Under the pieces are notes generated by a model that had not been told where the DNA came from, did not search any database, and worked only from the letters and a program-made list of their open reading frames with translations. The position numbers and the translations under genes are program-made. From Bacillota bacterium (GTDB lineage Bacteria > Bacillota > Sulfobacillia > Sulfobacillales > Sulfobacillaceae), in the NCBI GenBank assembly GCA_021820965.1, contig JAKACZ010000033.1:1-55501 (forward strand): a stretch of DNA of 55,501 bases. The letters run 5' to 3'. Shown one piece after another: positions 52,680-55,501 of this stretch (the stretch's first letter is position 1; each line of letters begins with the position of its first letter).

Positions 52680-52960
52680 CTGTGCATTTTTGGGGACTCC
52701 CCGCCACCGCTATACGATCCCGCGGGTGAAAGGCGGCAAGCGCATCACTACCCAAACCTCCCGGGATGATCGCGCGGTCGTGTGGGCCCGTCAGTCACCC
52801 AATACCCGCGAGAAGCTCCGACCTTCAGGGCTGGGAACCGTTCCCCTTGCGGGGACGAACGGTCGTCTCCCCTTTTCGCGAGCGAACGACTGCAAGGGGA
52901 GGAAAACGGGCTTCTGCCCACCTTTAGGCATGGGGTCTATATATCACCTGAGCCAAGCCA
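52680..52960. other. Mobile-element debris with shared hairpin motif
   Basis: Between the two tRNA genes lies a stretch holding the 22-base motif also found at 21825, a second stem (CCCCTTTTCGCGAG...) and, at about 52918-52935, a GCCCACC-TTTA-GGCATGGGG hairpin like those at IS200/IS605 right ends. No transposase gene is recognisable. It is probably the end of a lost element. Confidence 0.4.
52843..52864. repeat. 22-base motif shared with 21825-21846
   Basis: This copy has G in place of A at one position and is otherwise identical to that at 21825-21846. It includes CCCC-TTGC-GGGG, a small hairpin. Confidence 0.6.
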
Positions 52961-52994
52961 CCATCATGCGTCATTGCTGAGACATTTAAGACAG

Positions 52995-53023
52995 TTGCCC
53001 ACGGTGCGTACCTGTGGTAAAAT
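52995..53023 (+). promoter_or_regulatory. Promoter of tRNA-Leu (GAG)
   Basis: TTGCCC at 52995-53000 and TAAAAT at 53018-53023, 17 bases apart, upstream of the second tRNA by 58 bases. Confidence 0.6.
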
Positions 53024-53081
53024 AGTTTTGCTGGCGAAATCTTAGTTGTGGTAGTTTGCGCCGAACCTTTTGGTACGAGTT

Positions 53082-53166
<85 letters not shown>

Positions 53167-53178
53167 TAAATTTCGAGG

Positions 53179-53203
53179 CTGGATTCCGGGAATCCAGTTT
53201 TTT
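53179..53203 (+). terminator. Terminator of tRNA-Leu (GAG)
   Basis: CTGGATT and AATCCAG form a stem around a five-base loop (CCGGG), followed by TTTTTT. It lies 12 bases after the tRNA. Confidence 0.85.
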
Positions 53204-53322
53204 GTTGCCCCAAGGTCGTCTGGAAAGGCCGTCTCTGATGCACTGTCGCCCACTCAAGACAGACCGGCACGAACGTCGAATCCTTGAGACCGCGGCGGAC
53301 CAAAACAGACGACCTGATCCAG

Positions 53323-53637
53323 TCAAACCGTATGCAATGGACGGATCCGTTTTACGGACTCTTCTAAGGCACGAGAAGCCTCCCATAAATCGACCGCCAT
53401 CTGTGCCTTGAGCCAAAATTCCGGTGTATTCCCAAACAAGCGGGACAACCGCAACGCCATCTCAGGACTGACTCCACGCCGCTCTCTTAGCAACTCATTG
53501 ACGGTCTGACGAGACACACCGATGGCCTCGGCAAGCTCGGCCACACTGAGTCCATACTCCGGCAAAAAATCTTCCCGAAGCATCTCCCCCGGATGTGTAG
53601 GCCGTACCTCTCGCCGCGTCGTATTTATGATTCCCAC
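53323..53637 (-). CDS. higA: HigA-family antitoxin
   Basis: A 104-residue helix-turn-helix antitoxin. 'RPTHPGEMLREDFLPEYGLS' is the classical HigA N-terminus, and the DNA-binding segment reads 'VAELAEAIGVSRQTVNELL', with 'RRGVSPEMALRLSRLFGNTP' and 'FWLKAQMAVDLW' after it. It binds and neutralises HigB and represses the operon. The GTG at 53637 follows GGAGGGAGG; the longer frame has no support. It lies 17 bases after higB in the usual toxin-first order. Confidence 0.92.
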   Translation of the reverse strand: MGIINTTRREVRPTHPGEMLREDFLPEYGLSVAELAEAIGVSRQTVNELLRERRGVSPEMALRLSRLFGNTPEFWLKAQMAVDLWEASRALEESVKRIRPLHTV

Positions 53638-53654
53638 GTCACACCTCCCTCCTG

Positions 53655-53933
53655 CTAATGATAATCCGTGATCTCCACGTCGTAGGCGTCCCCGTCCGTG
53701 TATCGAAAGCAAATCCGCCACTGGTCATTGACCGAAATTGCGTATTGGCCCTGCCGGTCTCCTCCAACGTGGAGTCGGTTGCTGGGCGGCACCCTCAAAT
53801 CGTCGAGCTGTACCGCCAAGTCAATGTATTCCAGTTTGCGCAATGCGCGGCGAAGCATGTCCGGCGGCAACCGCCGCGACCTTCCAGTCACGAACAGGTC
53901 TCTCGTGTGGTTATCGGCCAAGGTCCGAATCAT
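53655..53933 (-). CDS. higB: HigB-family toxin (RelE-like mRNA interferase)
   Basis: A 92-residue toxin of the RelE fold that cuts mRNA on the ribosome. The N-terminus 'MIRTLADNHTRDLFVTGRS' and 'RALRKLEYIDLAVQLDDLRV', 'PSNRLHVGGDRQGQYAISVN' and 'QWRICFRYTDGDAYDVEITD' match HigB in order and spacing, with the Arg and Asp/His end residues thought to be catalytic. The ATG at 53933 fits the family; the frame continues to 54431 but that extension has no homology. It is intact with its antitoxin. Confidence 0.92.
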   Translation of the reverse strand: MIRTLADNHTRDLFVTGRSRRLPPDMLRRALRKLEYIDLAVQLDDLRVPPSNRLHVGGDRQGQYAISVNDQWRICFRYTDGDAYDVEITDYH

Positions 53934-54740
53934 GACGTCATTGTTCTCTGTAACGTGACGCGTGTCAATATTGACGGAGGCCGCAGAGACCGTCGTCGCC
54001 CGCAATCGCACGGTGTGTGAGAGCGGAGGACGGGCTGCCTGCATGAACCTCTCCCCATAAACGTCTCGAAGTCCGCGACATAGCCGAAGTGCCCTGCATG
54101 ATCGCTGCACCGCGTTGCCAGACGAGATGGATAAAGTTCTACGCAGAGACATGGCGTTGAGACCCCTAATGTAACTACAAGGCTTTGCCTCCGGTCGGTC
54201 GGGCATCCATGGGCCGTTGCCGGGCCCTCTGAAGTCTTCCGCATGGAAAATTTTCACCGTCAACCAGATCTGCAAGACAAACGGCTCCGGACTGGGCATC
54301 CCAAGGCCATAGCCGTCAAACCGCGGTCCAACTTTGTGGAGGGAGCGAAAAATGTAGGTTTCTTGTGCCAGCGTTATGCCACTAACCGCAAAATTGTGGG
54401 CCCCTCGAAAATTTCGAGGTCTTTCTCGCAACTTATCGACGCTGGTCCGAGGAATCGAAAAGTGCTAGAGATGACAGGGTCTGCGCGATGTGGTGTGTGA
54501 CCCCCTCCCAACACCAAAATTTTGCAGATTGCCACGCGGCTTGTGTAACAAAGTGGAGCGTGTTTTATTCCCGAATAGGGCAGTGTCATGTAATTGACTT
54601 TACACTAGCCGCTAGTGGCGGGCGAATCCATTACGTACCATAATTGTCAAATCGCCATGGACGAGTTGCTCCGCAGCGCCCTTCCAACTTACTGCGCCCG
54701 TTTCCCCATGCCATCAACACTTGCCGTGCTCGGCTTCTGG
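53934..54740. other. Gene-free stretch with tRNA-end repeat and palindrome
   Basis: No gene is supported over 800 bases, though long open frames cross it. Two structures stand out: the palindrome CCTCGAAAATTTCGAGG at 54403-54419, which could be a terminator or protein site, and the tRNA-like repeat at 54502-54517. It may be remains of an integrated element. Confidence 0.4.
54502..54517 (+). repeat. Imperfect copy of the tRNA-Leu (GAG) 3' end
   Basis: CCCCCTCCCAACACCA matches the last 16 bases of the tRNA gene (53151-53166) with one change (A for G). Such copies mark the far attachment site of elements that integrate at tRNA genes. About 1.35 kb lies between, with higBA. Confidence 0.5.
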
Positions 54741-55289
54741 CTAGGCACGAAACACATCCGCGACGACCAGCGGAATGTCGGGAAAGAGTGGACTGTCGAC
54801 CATGTCGCCGGAACGGAAAGATCCGACGATATGATAACCGTCCTCTGTTAGCCGATAAACCGTTACCGTCTCCTCTTCCGGATCGACCACCCAATATTCC
54901 GGTACCTGAAAGCGCGCATAGAGATGGGCCTTTACGCCCAAATCCCGTTCCCGGGTGCCGGCCGACAAGACCTCCACAACCAAGTCGGGCGCGCCTTGCA
55001 CATTGGCGTCCGTGACAATGTGGAGTCGGTCGGCGCGAATAAACAAAACGTCGGGTTGGACAACATTGTACTCGTTAAGAATGACATCTAGCGGTGAAGG
55101 ATACCATGTACCCAAACCACGTAATTGCACATTGACGCAAAACTCCGACAATTGACGAATGATACTTTGGTGTTTGGGTTTGGGTGACAGACTCACGGCC
55201 AGATCTCCTCCCAGGATCTCGTAGCGTTTGCCATCATCCGGCAGCTGCGCTAAAGCATCGACCGTTAAAATGGGACGAATCACGTCCAT
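54741..55289 (-). CDS. Uma2-family (DUF820) nuclease-like protein
   Basis: A 182-residue protein with the restriction-endonuclease-like fold of the Uma2 family. The N-terminus has 'LAQLPDDGKRYEILGGDLAV', and the core holds 'YNVVQPDVLFI' (metal-binding Asp) and 'APDLVVEVLSAGTRERDLGV' with 'KAHLYARFQVPEYWVVDPEE' (Asp, Glu and Lys of a PD-(D/E)XK site). The family is abundant in cyanobacteria and Firmicutes and is of uncertain function; a nuclease role in mobile DNA is assumed. It starts with an ATG after a GGGGGTG site and shows no partner gene. Confidence 0.88.
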   Translation of the reverse strand: MDVIRPILTVDALAQLPDDGKRYEILGGDLAVSLSPKPKHQSIIRQLSEFCVNVQLRGLGTWYPSPLDVILNEYNVVQPDVLFIRADRLHIVTDANVQGAPDLVVEVLSAGTRERDLGVKAHLYARFQVPEYWVVDPEEETVTVYRLTEDGYHIVGSFRSGDMVDSPLFPDIPLVVADVFRA

Positions 55290-55501
55290 GCGAGCACACC
55301 CCCTAAAAACAGTATGGCACGGGAGAACTATTGTCAGAATATAGAGTAAGGCCTTAACAAACTTACGCGTCTGGCCTAGGGAGCTGGTGCATAACTCGGG
55401 TTAAAAATCGGGCTCTGCTTTGCTAAAAGGGGTATATTCCCAAATATGGATATATATGGTGCACTAACCTCCTGTGGTTCTCGAATTTTTGCGATTCTAC
55501 C

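Noticed and set aside
53934..54431. An N-terminal extension of about 166 residues on HigB
   Set aside because: HigB is complete from the ATG at 53933. The extension has no homology and no ribosome binding site at its start.

Overview
The window looks like chromosomal DNA of a Gram-positive, spore-forming, moderately GC-rich Firmicute; a Sulfobacillus-type lineage is my best guess. The signs are strong AGGAGG-type ribosome binding sites, GTG/TTG starts, a sortase with a matching secreted substrate, a possible small acid-soluble spore protein, and many decayed insertion sequences. The genus is inference, not proven.

Layout. 1-3150: debris, with an ATP-grasp fragment, a small coiled-coil membrane protein, an IS66 transposase tail and a group II intron that carries no protein gene. 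3150-7830 (minus): a decaying catabolic operon in which an esterase and a short-chain dehydrogenase are intact, while RraA-like, enolase, kinase and fumarylacetoacetase-like genes are frameshifted or truncated. 8050-8700: IS4-type remnant. 9200-17852: a cell-surface locus of a secreted protein with a sortase-type C-terminal tail, a beta-propeller lipoprotein, two large polytopic membrane proteins, a small flippase-like protein, a family 2 glycosyltransferase and a divergent sortase. 18450-20419 (minus): three overlapping genes of unknown function, followed by a broken transposase. 21938-23815: a second DUF2079-type membrane protein.

24014-34941: a carbohydrate utilisation locus. A secreted DUF3131/glucoamylase-like hydrolase diverges from a seven-gene operon: LacI-type regulator, GH35 beta-galactosidase, and a five-gene Dpp/Opp-type ABC transporter. 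Two near-identical LacI-type operators sit in the divergent region, so one regulator probably controls both arms: polymer cut outside, oligosaccharide imported, then split inside. 35060-40580: accessory DNA with IS1634-type fragments, a small IS200/IS605-like element nested in one of them, a dehydrogenase, a toxin-antitoxin pair with a broken toxin, and a small membrane protein.

40785-52401 (minus strand except one small gene) is housekeeping: a dipeptidyl-peptidase, dapB, acyl-CoA dehydrogenase, MeaB-type GTPase, a stand-alone cobalamin-binding mutase domain, then a cytochrome c maturation operon (ccmE, ccmF, two small unknown genes, ccmA, ccmB, ccmC, ccmD). Its CcmE has the Cys-type C-x3-Y heme site instead of the usual His. 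52467-55501: two leucine tRNA genes with promoters, a higBA toxin-antitoxin pair next to the second tRNA, an imperfect copy of that tRNA's 3' end 1.35 kb away, and a Uma2-family nuclease gene.
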